Shown here: one piece after another, positions 54,756 to 64,000 of the stretch | How positions within the stretch are numbered: position 1 is the stretch's first letter | Layout of the letters: each line of letters opens with the position of its first letter | Source of the DNA: Gnetum montanum | Taxonomy: Eukaryota > Streptophyta > Gnetopsida > Gnetales > Gnetaceae | Length of the DNA stretch: 64,000 nt | Reading direction: 5' to 3' | Assembly (NCBI GenBank): GCA_015680685.1 | Contig: MNCI01000611.1 | Span: forward strand, 56,228 to 120,227 | Position numbers and translations under genes: made by a program | Notes under the pieces: model-generated | The model's database searches: none | What the model saw: only the letters and a program-made list of their open reading frames with translations | What the model was told of the DNA's origin: nothing

Positions 54756-57516
54756 TCATGTAGTTCCTGGTAGCAGTGGCTCCTCCATTGGTGCCTTCCC
54801 TTTTTCTTGTGCTCTAGGTTTTGAGGCTTGATAGCATTGAAGTATGGCCTAGAGCTTCTCCTCTTCAGTCTGAGGGTCTTGTGCCATCCATGCTAATGTT
54901 CCAATGTTTGACAGAGTCGACACCTTCCATGGACAAGCTAGTTGCGAGAACATCTAGTTGGCCTTGACATACCAAGCCACGAACACCCGTCGTTCCTCCT
55001 CATAGGCTCTGGCTTTGTTTTTGTATTCATGAAGGTCCGTTAGCCGTCAAGCCAAGTCAGTTGCGACATCTTTCGCTCCTTGGTAGCTGGCTTTTACCAC
55101 CTCAAGTTCAGAATCTGCAACATTCAGTTTCTCCACCAGCTTCTTGCGCTCTGCAAATTCTGCTTCGTATTTGATGTGGATGGTTACTATCTGCTACTCG
55201 AGCTCTGACCTCGGGCACCCTGCTGTTAACATGGAAAGGTTGGCATATCTTAGGTTTGCCAACTCCATGTACTCTGTCAAGTCCTGAATCTGCAGGTCCC
55301 GGTTCTTAACTTCTGCTTTGTGGGTGAAGGCATATGTGTCCAATATGGCCCACCAATCAGTGTGTTGAGTACTAATAGTGTTGATTTGGGCCTTGGCCAT
55401 ATGGATCTCCTTCTCTAGGATTTTTTTGTACATCCCCACCTGATATCGGAAGTGCTCCTTTAGCTTCTCATGTCATTTAGCCTCGTTCTATCATGCGCTT
55501 ATCTTAATCACCAACTTTTGAAAATGGTGCGTACCTCCTCCATCAAGAGGGTTTGATTTTCTCTGGCTAAACGGCTTATGTCTTGGTTGACCTAAATAAA
55601 TTGTTCTCATAATTGATAAAAGTGTTCATTGAGAACATTATTTTGCTTTTCTATAGTGGTCAACTAAAGGTTGTTAGTTGCAAGTTGTTTATTTTCCTCT
55701 TGCAAAGCTTTGAGTGCCTTAAGATGCACATGAGTTTGCGCCTGTGCTGCGGAGGCATCCCAAATAGCCATCTCCTTTTCTTCTGTCACCTTTTTATTCT
55801 CTACAATTAACTTTGTTAGCTGCTAAGTTCTAAAGTTTTCTAGCTGGTTTGCGGGAACAAATTGCAGAGGGTCCCGCTGTGCTGCTTGTAAGGCCACGAG
55901 ATACTCTTGTAATTTCTGCACTTCAGCTTCAACATGCTCTATCCTTACTTCTGTTAGAACTAGCTTCCCCTTTGTGGAAATCAGGTCTAACTGAATTGTT
56001 GTTACATCCTGAGGTATGTCAAATAGGGACATCATTACTTGCCCTGTTTGAAGAAATCTATCAAGCACATCCTCATGTTCCGTAGGAGTCATTGAGGTTC
56101 TAGCCAAAGTTTGAGCATCCCATGCTCCTGAGAGATCTGCCAATGGCACAACAGGTACATTGAAGGATTCTTTGATGTGATATGCGACCACATCTGTAGC
56201 TCCAGTTGCATTCTGGTGTTGCATGACCATCACAGTGGCCCCTTCACCAATCTCTAACTGCACCTGGAAAGATGCTGCATTTCTTGAGATCTGTTGTGAC
56301 CATCTACTTTCCCCTCCTCCTGTGTGAATGGAGACTTCACCCCTTGTGCGATCCAACGAAACAGTAGGCTGCCTGGCATCATCGATGACGTGGAAGAGGT
56401 TTGCATCATCACGACTTCCCCAACTGACCGTCTAAGCAAGGGTCCTAAGATGGCTCATCAACGATCTGTAGTCTTGTGGTGGTGGCGGCTGATCCTAGCC
56501 TATGCTGGGCTCTGCTTCCTATTGTTGGCTAGGGCCCGTGGCTAGAGGTTGACTAGGTCTAGCCATATGTTCTTATTCTTGTTTTGGTCCTAGCTCTTCA
56601 TCAGTGATTTTTCTTGGACCTGGTTCCTTTAGCAATTCAACATATGAAGCAGTTTGGGCCTTTCGAAGGACATCATTGGTGTATCCCCAAATACTAGCAT
56701 GTCGACAAAGCTTTCTGATAAGATAGGGAAAAGGTAGCGCCATCTTCCCTTTTTTTCATTCTTCTAACCGCCTCAAGATCTCCATCAAATATAGATGGGG
56801 TAGGTTAGCATTAACCTTTCCCATCAACACTGCACATCCTCTAATTGTATACGTTGATATTCTCTAACTGCACATCCTCTAACTATATATGTTCTAATTT
56901 TGAAGTAAACTCTCTCCTCCGTTGTCAATTCACCAAATGCTTTATCTCTGCCATAAGCCTTCTCTAACCAATCCTTTCGCACATCAGGGTCTAAACGGGT
57001 GGATAACTGAGCAACCTGGGGTCCTATATTTGAAAGGTTTAACACTTCTAAAATTGCCTGCGTAGAGAAGTCAACTATCACACCACAAATATTAACAGTG
57101 GTGCCTTGCTCCCTATTGTGCCAAAATTGGTACGTCTCTCCTAGGTACCAGGCACTGCTTTCAGAGAGGATAGACCAAAAGGGAGACCCTTTGAGGTGAT
57201 CCCTAATGGCCTCAGGAGCGAACTCTACAAATGATTCAAAGTTTAATTCCACAATCACTACAGCGAATGTGGACTTCTCATGGATAGCTTGAACACAATC
57301 TTGGGGCAATGTGAGTTGTTGTCCCGGTTCAAGCGCTGCTGCAGCTCCTCCTTTTGCTTGCCCGGACTGTCCGATAGGAGGTTCATCTTGATGAATGTTG
57401 AATGATTGCTCCTCTTGTTCTGCATGTTGTCTGGCAAGTCTTTGTCTTCAACCTCTCTGAGCTCGTTTACTTCCACCTTGGGTAGGACCTTCCTGTTGTC
57501 CATGTTTCGGGGGCAT
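54756..57516 (-). pseudogene. Athila-like 3' ORF (PF20167-like plus coiled coil), few lesions
   Basis: About 920 codons. It starts MPPKHGQQEGPTQGGSKRAQ, then the N-terminal domain (open 57309-56824): LNFESFVEFAPEAIRDHLKG, WYLGETYQFWHNREQGTTVN, ICGVIVDFSTQAILEVLNLS, KDWLEKAYGRDKAFGELTTE, ERVYFKIRTYIVRG. This is the PF20167-like putative plant transposon protein domain. A variable Pro/Ser-rich linker follows (56750-56360). A long predicted coiled coil (56356-55823 and 55439-55194) contains MELANLRYANLSMLTAG. The C-terminus has WMAQDPQTEEEKL and ends LLPGTT. Lesions are a handful of stops and frameshifts. No signal peptide or transmembrane segment is evident. Its role is unknown. Confidence 0.75.
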
Positions 57517-57987
57517 CTGTAATCACACGGGCCAAGCATTAGTAAGGTTGTTTTTGAAGTTAAGTTATACCTTATTGCTTACCTTAATTAATGATCTTAT
57601 GTTATCACGTGTGATAGTGCCTGAAAGTTTGTAATAATGAGTCTTGTGACTTGGGTGGTGTCTCTTTTAGTTTCCTGATATACCTAGGGATTAAATGATT
57701 TTTAGGCACAATTATTCTAAGTGTTATAGTTAATTACCCTAGTTGATGTCCTTTGGGCGATGATAAATTTCAAAAAATTTAGGCACTTTTCGGCAAGTGT
57801 CCCTTCTCCACGACGAAACTAAACACTTCAGGTTCAAGCAGGTTCAAACAAAATAAAAATTGGACTACCAGAGAGAGAGATATAGTGAGAAAAGCAAGGG
57901 TCACTCAATCACAAGTCGCAAAGAAAAATTTCAAAAACTCCCCCCATGTGAATGAAAAAATGACGCGAAGTGTTGCGTGGGGTGACC

Positions 57988-58076
57988 TATTTATAGGTGG
58001 CAGGGACGCGATATCGTGTACAATACATCACGTACGTGATATCATGTGGGACGCGATATCGCGTACGTGATATCTC
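57988..58076 (-). promoter_or_regulatory. Internal promoter upstream of the 3' ORF
   Basis: On the minus strand the block 58076-58008 carries GATATC-CACGTACGTGAT palindromes (GATATCACGTACGCGATATC type) of exactly the kind found in this element's LTR U3. TATAAATA lies at 57995-57988, 15 bp downstream of the last GATATC. The LTR spacing is 19 bp. The 3' ORF starts about 470 bp further on. Sequence between and around the motifs is not LTR, so this is not a stray LTR piece. Confidence 0.6.
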
Positions 58077-58089
58077 GTCCCTAGTGATG

Positions 58090-59170
58090 TGAGGCATCAT
58101 GAAAATACCGACTTTTTAAATGATTTTCTTGAAATTAATGTTGGAAATTAAGGACATTGACTATGATCAAGATGTTCTAGGGTAATGTCATTAATTCAAA
58201 AGGCACCATTAATGATGATGGTGTGGATTTTATCAATAAAACCTTGGGTGGTAAGAAAAAGGGTATGTAATGGTACATTAGAACGTTAAAATTCAGAGGG
58301 ATAACAGTAGGGAAAGAAAATTATTGAGAAATTATGCTGAGGGTAAGACATAGTGTGTGTGAGCGATATCATAAGTGAAGATTACAAAAAATTACACAAG
58401 TGGGTCCTCCCCAAAGCAGGTTCCAACCTATATTTCCCTTGTGTAACCACACTTAAAGTGTCCGTGGGCACTAGAAGGGTTAAATGTAATCTGCACTAAC
58501 TCCACAAAACACACACATGTAAGTATCACCAGAATGAGGTGAGAATTCTATGCTACACGGGACACGAGCTACAATTACACAAACAGTGAGATGAGATGAA
58601 CTATAGAAAGGGATCGTAGAGATTGGGACATGAGGTAACTGACCCAGGGCACAGTGAATCCTGCGTGTAAAGCATGATTAAGGTGTCATTAACCCATCGT
58701 TCCAAGATCAGGACCAAGTCCATTCCTCTAATAAGTGACATCGCATTGTTTCATCCCATGATGAGCGACTATGAGAGTACCCTAACAACAAGGCGTATGA
58801 TCACTTGGCGTTTTATTCAAGAGAGGAGTAAATTTTGTTTTGTGGTACGTTTCTTTTTGATTTTCTTTTTCTCTTTTTTTTTTATACTAAATCCAAAGAA
58901 GCCACCAACCTNTGTACCCTTGAACAGAACCTCTTATTTGTAGAGTGGATGAGTGGGTGTAATGGGCTTCGAAATAATTGATCGCTCGATACTTAATAAC
59001 ATAGAACACACCTCAACCAACGATCCACATGAGTGTTTTATTCATAGATGAAATTACTTACAAAAACGTAAAAAGACAAAAACACAAAAATGAAAAATTG
59101 AAAAACAAAAAGTTGTAAAATTAAAGAAAATGAAAAATATTTATTAATCCTGCTTGTTATTAAAATGGGG
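58090..59170 (-). other. Noncoding spacer (post-pol)
   Basis: Matches the spacers at 18480-20160 and 31815-33600. At its gag-proximal end is a purine tract (TTATGGGGGATACC, about 59180 on the minus strand) equivalent to 18551-18563. A single N lies at 58912. Confidence 0.6.
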
Positions 59171-59394
59171 GGTATCCCCCATAACTAAACGGTTGAGGAC
59201 GACAAGGATTAATAAATGAAAGATAAGGATCCTTGCATGTTGGAAGTATTGGAGCTTGGTCATATTTACCCCATCGGGTTTCACACACTTGATTATGATG
59301 AGCATAGTGGGGCAATTTGTGCAATGTAGTTCCTGGATAATGAGTTGATCCACTATGATGTTGGTGACCGTTAGATGGTATGCAAGGATTGGGT

Positions 59395-61126
59395 TATTAC
59401 TCTCCATGTCTGTGTTCATTGGGGCATATTGTTGTTGGAGTGTGAGTTGGTGGCCCTGATGAAGTTACATGATGTGTTGGATTCGAAGGTAAGGATGCAC
59501 CACAGTGTGGGACTTGTGTTGAGTTGGAGGATGAAGTGGCCTCGAAATTGTGTTGTCCCTTCTTACAGCCGTGTTTAAAGAAAGGACACTTTTGATGTTG
59601 AGGAGGCTTTTCACTACTGTTAGTAGTAGTAGCACAAGTGTCGTTCATGGGGTGTTGTTGTGGTATAGGCACCTTAGGAATAGTTGGTGGCGATGTAGAA
59701 GGAGGGAAAGGATGAGAATGTTGAAAGTTAGGAGAAGTATAAAGTGCACAAGGTGGTGGTTGTGTTGGAGGTATGGGTTAATAGTATTGAGGAGAATGGT
59801 ACTGTGGTGAGATAAAGTGCATTGGCCTAGTTGGAGAAACAGGATGTTGAACAAGATATGTGTTTGGATTCGGATGATATGAAGGGTATCTCCAGTCGAG
59901 CAGTGGTCTCCCCCACGATTGGGATTGTTGCCACTGTGATCGAACACAGAGTCTCTATACGAAATCTGGATGTAACGTGTTTCCCCAATGCTCATGTAAA
60001 TGTAACAATATTGGGCATTGGCCCTTGGGGTGATCGTATAGGCATATGTTGCATTCATACGTATGATTGGCAGTTGAGCTCTTATTTTCTTTATCCCTTC
60101 TTTTCGATTGTCTAATGATTTGTCCTACTTCTTGGGTTGTCAAAACTCTATCTCCAATGATGTTGATAAATTCTTCACACTTTTGATATGTCCATTCCAA
60201 CATCTTATTGATCTTTGCCTTGACCTCTTCTAATGTTTGTTGTGTTTCCACCTTGAGATTGGTTGATTTCTCCTTTTTATGATCATGGATCCTTGTTAAG
60301 TTGAGATTTTGGTCCCGTTGATGTTTTTCAACATTCTCCCATCTAGCCATATCTCCTTCTTCTTTTGCTACCCTCTTAATAAGCTCTTGGACTTGATGGG
60401 TTCATAGTTCATATAGTTGACCTTGGGCATACATTCCTAAGGTCTCTCTTGTTTCCTTACAAAGCCCATCAATGATATGGTACATTAGCCTTTCCTCAGA
60501 AAACCCATGGCCTGGATAGTTGTTTAATAGTGCATAATATCTTTCTAAGGCCATGTCAAGGGTTCATGTTGTGCTTGTTTCAACCCTTGGATTTATTTCC
60601 TCAAGACTGACACTCTTGCATAGGTTTGATATTTTTCGTTTAAAACTTCTACCATTGTTGACCAACGTCGTATTGAATTTGGTTTTAATGATCTATACCA
60701 TACTTTTACTTGGCCAACGAGCGTCATGGGAAAGAGCTTAAGTTTTTGCCACCCGTTATCAATGTTGTTTCACGTACAGGCATTGTAGAAGGCTTGTAAA
60801 TGTTGATACGGATCTAAGTCATAGCCTCCTGAAAAATTGGGAAAGTTGTTTAAATCGAGCTTGGGTAGACTGCTCTCTTTACGATGCCTACGTGAGATTC
60901 GAATAGCCTTTTGTAATTGTGTTAAGCTTGTAGTGGCCAGTGGGGGTTCATCGTCATTGGGTAAGTTATGCTTTTGTGCGTTGTGATGATGTTGTTTTCA
61001 TTCATGTTTATAAGAAACCCCCACTTCAGGTTGTGTACTCCAATCTTCATCGTCATATAGTGCGTTGGTTCCCCAATGAACTTCCTCACTAGGTGTGGTG
61101 TTATTATAATCTTGTAGGAGAGGCAT
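59395..61126 (-). pseudogene. gag, nearly complete with few stops
   Basis: Starts MPLLQDYNNTTPSEEVHWGT 122 bases after the primer site. An acidic N-terminus leads to DDEPPLATTSLTQLQKAIRI (about 60960), LDLNNFPNFSGGYDLDPYQH and the capsid core GWQKLKLFPMTLVGQVKVWY (60755), WSTMVEVLNEKYQTYARVS, HIIDGLCKETRETLGMYAQG (60470). A helical segment (60350-60110) precedes the Cys-His box CNICLYDHPKGQC (60035), that is CX2CX3HX4C, the Athila form of the zinc knuckle. A Pro/Thr/His-rich tail (59950-59395) follows. About five stops, several of them TGA or TAG from Trp or Gln codons, interrupt it. Pol does not follow. Confidence 0.82.
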
Positions 61127-61247
61127 GGTTGTGAAGTTGTGTGTGAATTTATATATGACTTTTAATAATTATTTCTTTCTAAAAGATATATCGTTAAGTC
61201 CTTTACAGTGACCTTGTATGATATAACTAATCTAGATAACTAGCACC

Positions 61248-61267
61248 GTCCCCGGCAACGGTGCCAA
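61248..61267 (-). other. Primer binding site (Asp-tRNA type, intact)
   Basis: Minus strand TTGGCACCGTTGCCGGGGAC abuts the LTR end AATCATCA. It matches the well-known Athila primer site TGGCGCCGTTGCCGGGGA except at one base. Confidence 0.92.
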
Positions 61268-62111
61268 TGATGATTGGCGAGGTACCCCTACACTCAACCA
61301 TACGAATACGAGCGTTCTCACGCGTGATCCGGTCGAACTCCGCAAACAGACTAGTTGTGGCACCTAGACAGTTATCCTTAGGTCGCAATTCACTGTCTTC
61401 CCACCTGGATTAGTATTATATTTGTCAAGTATGGTTTAGTTTAGAGTGAGATGTATGATGTGGTTCCTAATCTAACGCTACTTTTGAAGGCAATGGAAGG
61501 TAATAATTACTAAGCTAGGAGAGAAAGGGTAAGAGAATCTAATCTAGCCTAAGTGCAATGAGCATCAGTTCCTTGATTATCTATACACATCTTGGACTTC
61601 GTGCATGACTACCACTGGGATTACCAAGCGCAGATCCTAGGTACGCTACTGGGTTACCAAGTAGTCATACTTAAATGCTCGTAATCAAGTCGTACTCATT
61701 CCATGTCTAACATGAGTTTAAGGATGAGAGAGATTAACTAGGAAAGTAGTAAATAACAATTAAATAAATAAATAAACAAATTGAATGCTGTAATGATGAA
61801 GTAATCTCGATCTTTATTGCTGGTCATGTGCGTGTCCAAGTACATCACATTCGAATAAAGGATGCTGTACAATTACATTCACCACACTATGGGCAAACAC
61901 TGGAAAAATAATCTATCTCTGGAGCGATCAAACTGCCAGAGTTTTGCTACTGTCTAACTCTATTGAATGAAACAAGGGAGAGCCTCCTCTTATTTATAGA
62001 ACTGACGATGAACTACGATATCACGTACGTGATATTGCAGGGGATGACGTGATATCGCTTATGCGGGGGATGCGATATCGTGGCGGACACGATATCGCAT
62101 ACGCGATATCG
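61268..62111 (-). mobile_element. 5' LTR of the 53736-62111 element (U3 end trimmed)
   Basis: 844 bp, close to the 3' LTR but ending at GCGATATCG (62103-62111), where the other LTR continues about 28 bp to CCCATCA. The flanking sequence GACATCAAAGGAAGG belongs to the interrupted 3' ORF. Confidence 0.9.
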
Positions 62112-62325
62112 GACATCAAAGGAAGGCACTTCCCTTCCCATGCCTCATTAGAAAATTACATAAGAGGGGAGGCATAACATGCTATACAATCAATGTCGTC
62201 TGATGTGCTTTGTCGACTTCCTGGGCAAAGATGATGAAGAAAAAGCTATCTGCTAAATGAAACACCGTGAAAATTGCGAGTCGGTCTCAGGCAAAGATTC
62301 GCAATTCAGGCAAGGGTGCATGTCA
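62112..62325 (+). pseudogene. Athila-like 3' ORF, continuation after the insertion
   Basis: Continues 53043-53735. KALPFPCLIRKLHKRGGITC corresponds to PFPCLI.KLYKRAGIIRY at about 21535-21590 of the + element. It fades near 62325, where the next LTR seems to start. Confidence 0.65.
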
Positions 62326-62329
62326 GAAT

Positions 62330-63828
62330 TCCAGAAGGGAGAATAAGACAGAGCAACACCAAGAGGCGCATAGCATCAAGTCTTAAACCTCCTGTGCAGA
62401 TTCTTAATCTTACTATGTTTTCTCTGTTTACGCTATACCACGCGACGTAGCGTAATGGCGCTTAGCGTGCTTCTATTTAAACATAGTCCGGTATCAGAAG
62501 GCTAGTTACTTCGGCATGGGGAAAGGCTTGAGCAGCGTAATATGCGACTTCTCGTATATTTTGCTAAGTCTTTTGTTCAAGGCTAGGTTTACGCTCTATT
62601 ACGCATGGTAGCGTAATGAGCTCCAAAATAGTCAAAGGCAAAGTCTAAGAAAGTGCGATTGCTCATCATACGCTCATCACGCAACGTAGCGTATCACAGC
62701 GTATTGCATCGCCAAGCTAGACATCGTTTACGCTTCATTACGCGCGGCTGCGTAAGCGAGCGTAAAACAGCTTGAATCCATTGTTTCCATGTTATGTTAC
62801 GCTCGTGCACGCAACGCAGCGTGAATGAGCGTAATATAACCCAAAGACAGTTGAAATACGCTTGACGCGCATTTGTTCTTTACACGCACAATACGCAAAT
62901 AAGTGTATTGTGCGTAGTCATGAAGTTTGACACAAAAATGATCAGACCAACAGTACCCGAAACATTCAGGACACACGTCATCAGGGTTGTGCCTTTTCCA
63001 CAGGACGTCGCAGCCTATAAATACCTCAGTTGAAAAAGATACAAGGGGTGGGCAAATGAAAGAGGCAAAAGGGCAGTTTTTCTGAGCACAGGAGCACTTA
63101 TCACTTTGAGCAGAGACAGAGAGAGCAGGACTTTGGCAATTGTTGACAGCATCACCTTCCGGCAGAAAGAGAGCACAGTTCGCTTTGAGGATCGGCAACA
63201 AGAGTAGTTGTTATGTTGGGGAAGACACAACTTTCTCCATCAGCGACCACTAGCGGTCCTAAACAGAAACTACCTAAGGCGAAAGAAGCAGATCCAAGAT
63301 CGTGGGATCATCTTACACGGCTCATAGGCTCTATTGGTAAAAAACAGTTGATCGATAGATGTCACAGCTTGACCTTCCTTGCATCCCAGCTTTGGCCCAC
63401 GAGGTAGACCGGACTTCTGTTTGGACAGTTTTCTTGTTGTTTTGTGCTTGCTTTACATCCAGTAATCAGAATCTCCCCAGTGTAATGTGATATACAAAAT
63501 ATACATTTTTCAAGTCAAAGCGTAGATCTTGAGACTACACGCTTCTCTTGTATTAGCCTCCTCTTATCGTGTTTAGCGTTATCACCGTTACAATTCACCT
63601 ACGTCGTTTTTCCCCTCATTTTGCGATTCCTCAAATCAGATCGTTCCACGAGATATTCATTATCTCCATCGGTTTACTGACTAGTAGGTCCCTGTCTGAT
63701 CGACAAGACCTTTTAGGGCACCGCAGACTCGTTTTTCTAGCATAGCCCTCGCACGGATCCGTGGTTAAAACTGTGTACGCGGGATTTTGTTTGGTATTTT
63801 CCAGCTGCCGATGTTTTTTGTCGTTACA
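62330..63828 (+). mobile_element. Tat-like LTR (5' LTR at window end)
   Basis: The right end is fixed by GTCGTTACA (63820-63828) followed by the primer site at 63835. The left end is not certain, with TGTCAGAATTCC at about 62330 as a candidate. U3 has the palindrome array 62427-62917, TATAAATA is at 63016-63023, and R/U5 fills the rest. The small open frame at 63213-63407 lies in the transcript leader and looks fortuitous. GC content is higher and the sequence is less decayed than the rest, so this is probably the youngest element here. Confidence 0.7.
62427..63023 (+). promoter_or_regulatory. Palindrome array (ACGC/GCGT) and TATA box of the Tat-like LTR
   Basis: Six self-complementary units at 62427-62464, 62588-62621, 62668-62704, 62726-62768, 62796-62836 and 62856-62917. 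The first five follow TTACGCT(N)TTACGC...GCGTAA(N)AGCGTAA. The last contains a strong hairpin (ACGCACAATACGC...GTGTATTGTGCGT, 62884-62915). TATAAATA follows at 63016-63023. Confidence 0.65.
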
Positions 63829-63834
63829 TTTTTC

Positions 63835-63851
63835 TGGCGCTAGAAGGAGGG
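63835..63851 (+). other. Primer binding site (Tat-like)
   Basis: TGGCGCTAGAAGGAGGG, six bases after the LTR end. This form is usual in Tat/Ogre-type plant gypsy elements. Confidence 0.75.
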
Positions 63852-64000
63852 CCCAGGCTCCGATCCGAATATTTCGGGTAGCCCTGTTAGCGATCCATAG
63901 CCTAAACCGTAGACGTAATACCTCTAAGGAAGTTTACGGTAAATTGTGTGGTGTAGATCGATCGCAAGGACGATTTCTTTGGAATCCTACAGGGTAGAAA
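63852..64000 (+). other. Start of the internal region of the Tat-like element
   Basis: Leader sequence after the primer site. The window ends before any coding domain. Confidence 0.6.

Larger units (their letters stand above)
53736..62111 (-). mobile_element. Athila-lineage element with gag and 3' ORF but no pol
   Basis: An 8.4-kb minus-strand element: 5' LTR (61268-62111), perfect primer site, gag (61126-59395), spacer, internal promoter, 3' ORF (57516-54756), purine tract, 3' LTR (53736-54599). Protease, RT, RNase H and integrase are missing as a block; gag runs within about 200 bp into the spacer that follows integrase elsewhere. The 5' LTR lacks about the first 30 bp of U3 (at 62111) and no target duplication is visible, so the right edge was trimmed. 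LTRs show about 20 differences in their first 230 bases. Confidence 0.9.

Noticed and set aside
54756-57516. Retroviral envelope gene
   Set aside because: The position fits env, but no signal peptide, cleavage site or transmembrane segment is visible, and the N-terminal half resembles the PF20167 plant transposon domain.
59375-60115. Plus-strand frames antisense to gag
   Set aside because: Shadows of the Pro/Thr/His-rich gag tail.
62427-62917. CRISPR-like array
   Set aside because: Units are imperfect inverted repeats in an LTR U3 with uneven spacing and no unique spacers, in plant nuclear DNA.
62797-63230. Minus-strand frames of 134 and 71 codons
   Set aside because: They run antisense through the U3/R part of the Tat-like LTR, across the palindrome array and TATA box.
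63213-63407. Plus-strand frame of 64 codons (MLGKTQLSPSATTSG...)
   Set aside because: Lies in the LTR leader downstream of the TATA box. Could be an upstream ORF, but nothing supports a protein product.
1-64000. tRNA, rRNA or conserved host genes
   Set aside because: None recognised; primer binding sites match tRNA 3' ends only over 12-20 bases.

Overview
The window is nuclear, repeat-rich DNA of a seed plant (AT-rich, heterochromatin-like). It holds no intact host gene. The clues are Ty3/gypsy elements of the Athila lineage (Asp-tRNA-type primer sites, a 3' ORF of the plant-only PF20167 type), Ty1/copia remnants, a PIF1-type Helitron with short plant-like introns, and a fragment of a plant O-methyltransferase. 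No cellular gene allows a species call. Nearly every reading frame is broken by stops or frameshifts, so most coding entries are pseudogenes.

Layout. 1-399: gypsy RNase H remnant (-). 400-2166: two diverged LTRs head to head, then the 3' end of an Athila-like element (2167-3650, -). 5285-7592: decayed gag and its 5' LTR (-). 7620-8300: copia integrase (-). 9180-9982: solo LTR with target duplication ATTAA. 11357-24695: full-length Athila-like element (+, 13.3 kb, duplication CTAAT), apparently inside a copia LTR. 25757-29020: a smaller LTR split by a 2.7-kb insertion. 30572-40598: second Athila-like element (-, 10 kb, duplication CTATG) with gag and pol but no 3' ORF. 43180-43733: another LTR. 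43734-45103: copia LTR, primer site and gag start, running into an assembly gap (45104-45410). 45525 to about 52860: Helitron (-) encoding a Rep-helicase, with an O-methyltransferase fragment near its 5' side. 53736-62111: third Athila-like element (-, 8.4 kb) with gag and 3' ORF but no pol, inserted into the 3' ORF of yet another element (+). 62330-64000: a Tat-like LTR with a six-unit palindrome array, TATA box and primer site.

Most notable pattern. Each Athila-like LTR family carries its own set of 20-25 bp palindromes just upstream of the TATA box. The two elements that keep the 3' ORF (the + element at 11357 and the - element at 53736) also carry a second, internal promoter just upstream of that ORF, built from the same family-specific palindrome plus a TATA box at the same short spacing. 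The element that lost the 3' ORF lost this internal promoter too. I infer a self-regulatory module in which the coiled-coil 3' ORF product might bind its own family's palindromes; this is a hypothesis.

The assembly also shows three exact inverted duplications next to N bases (28445-28614, 39839-40017, 45040-45528). They look like gap-filling artefacts and should not be read as biology.
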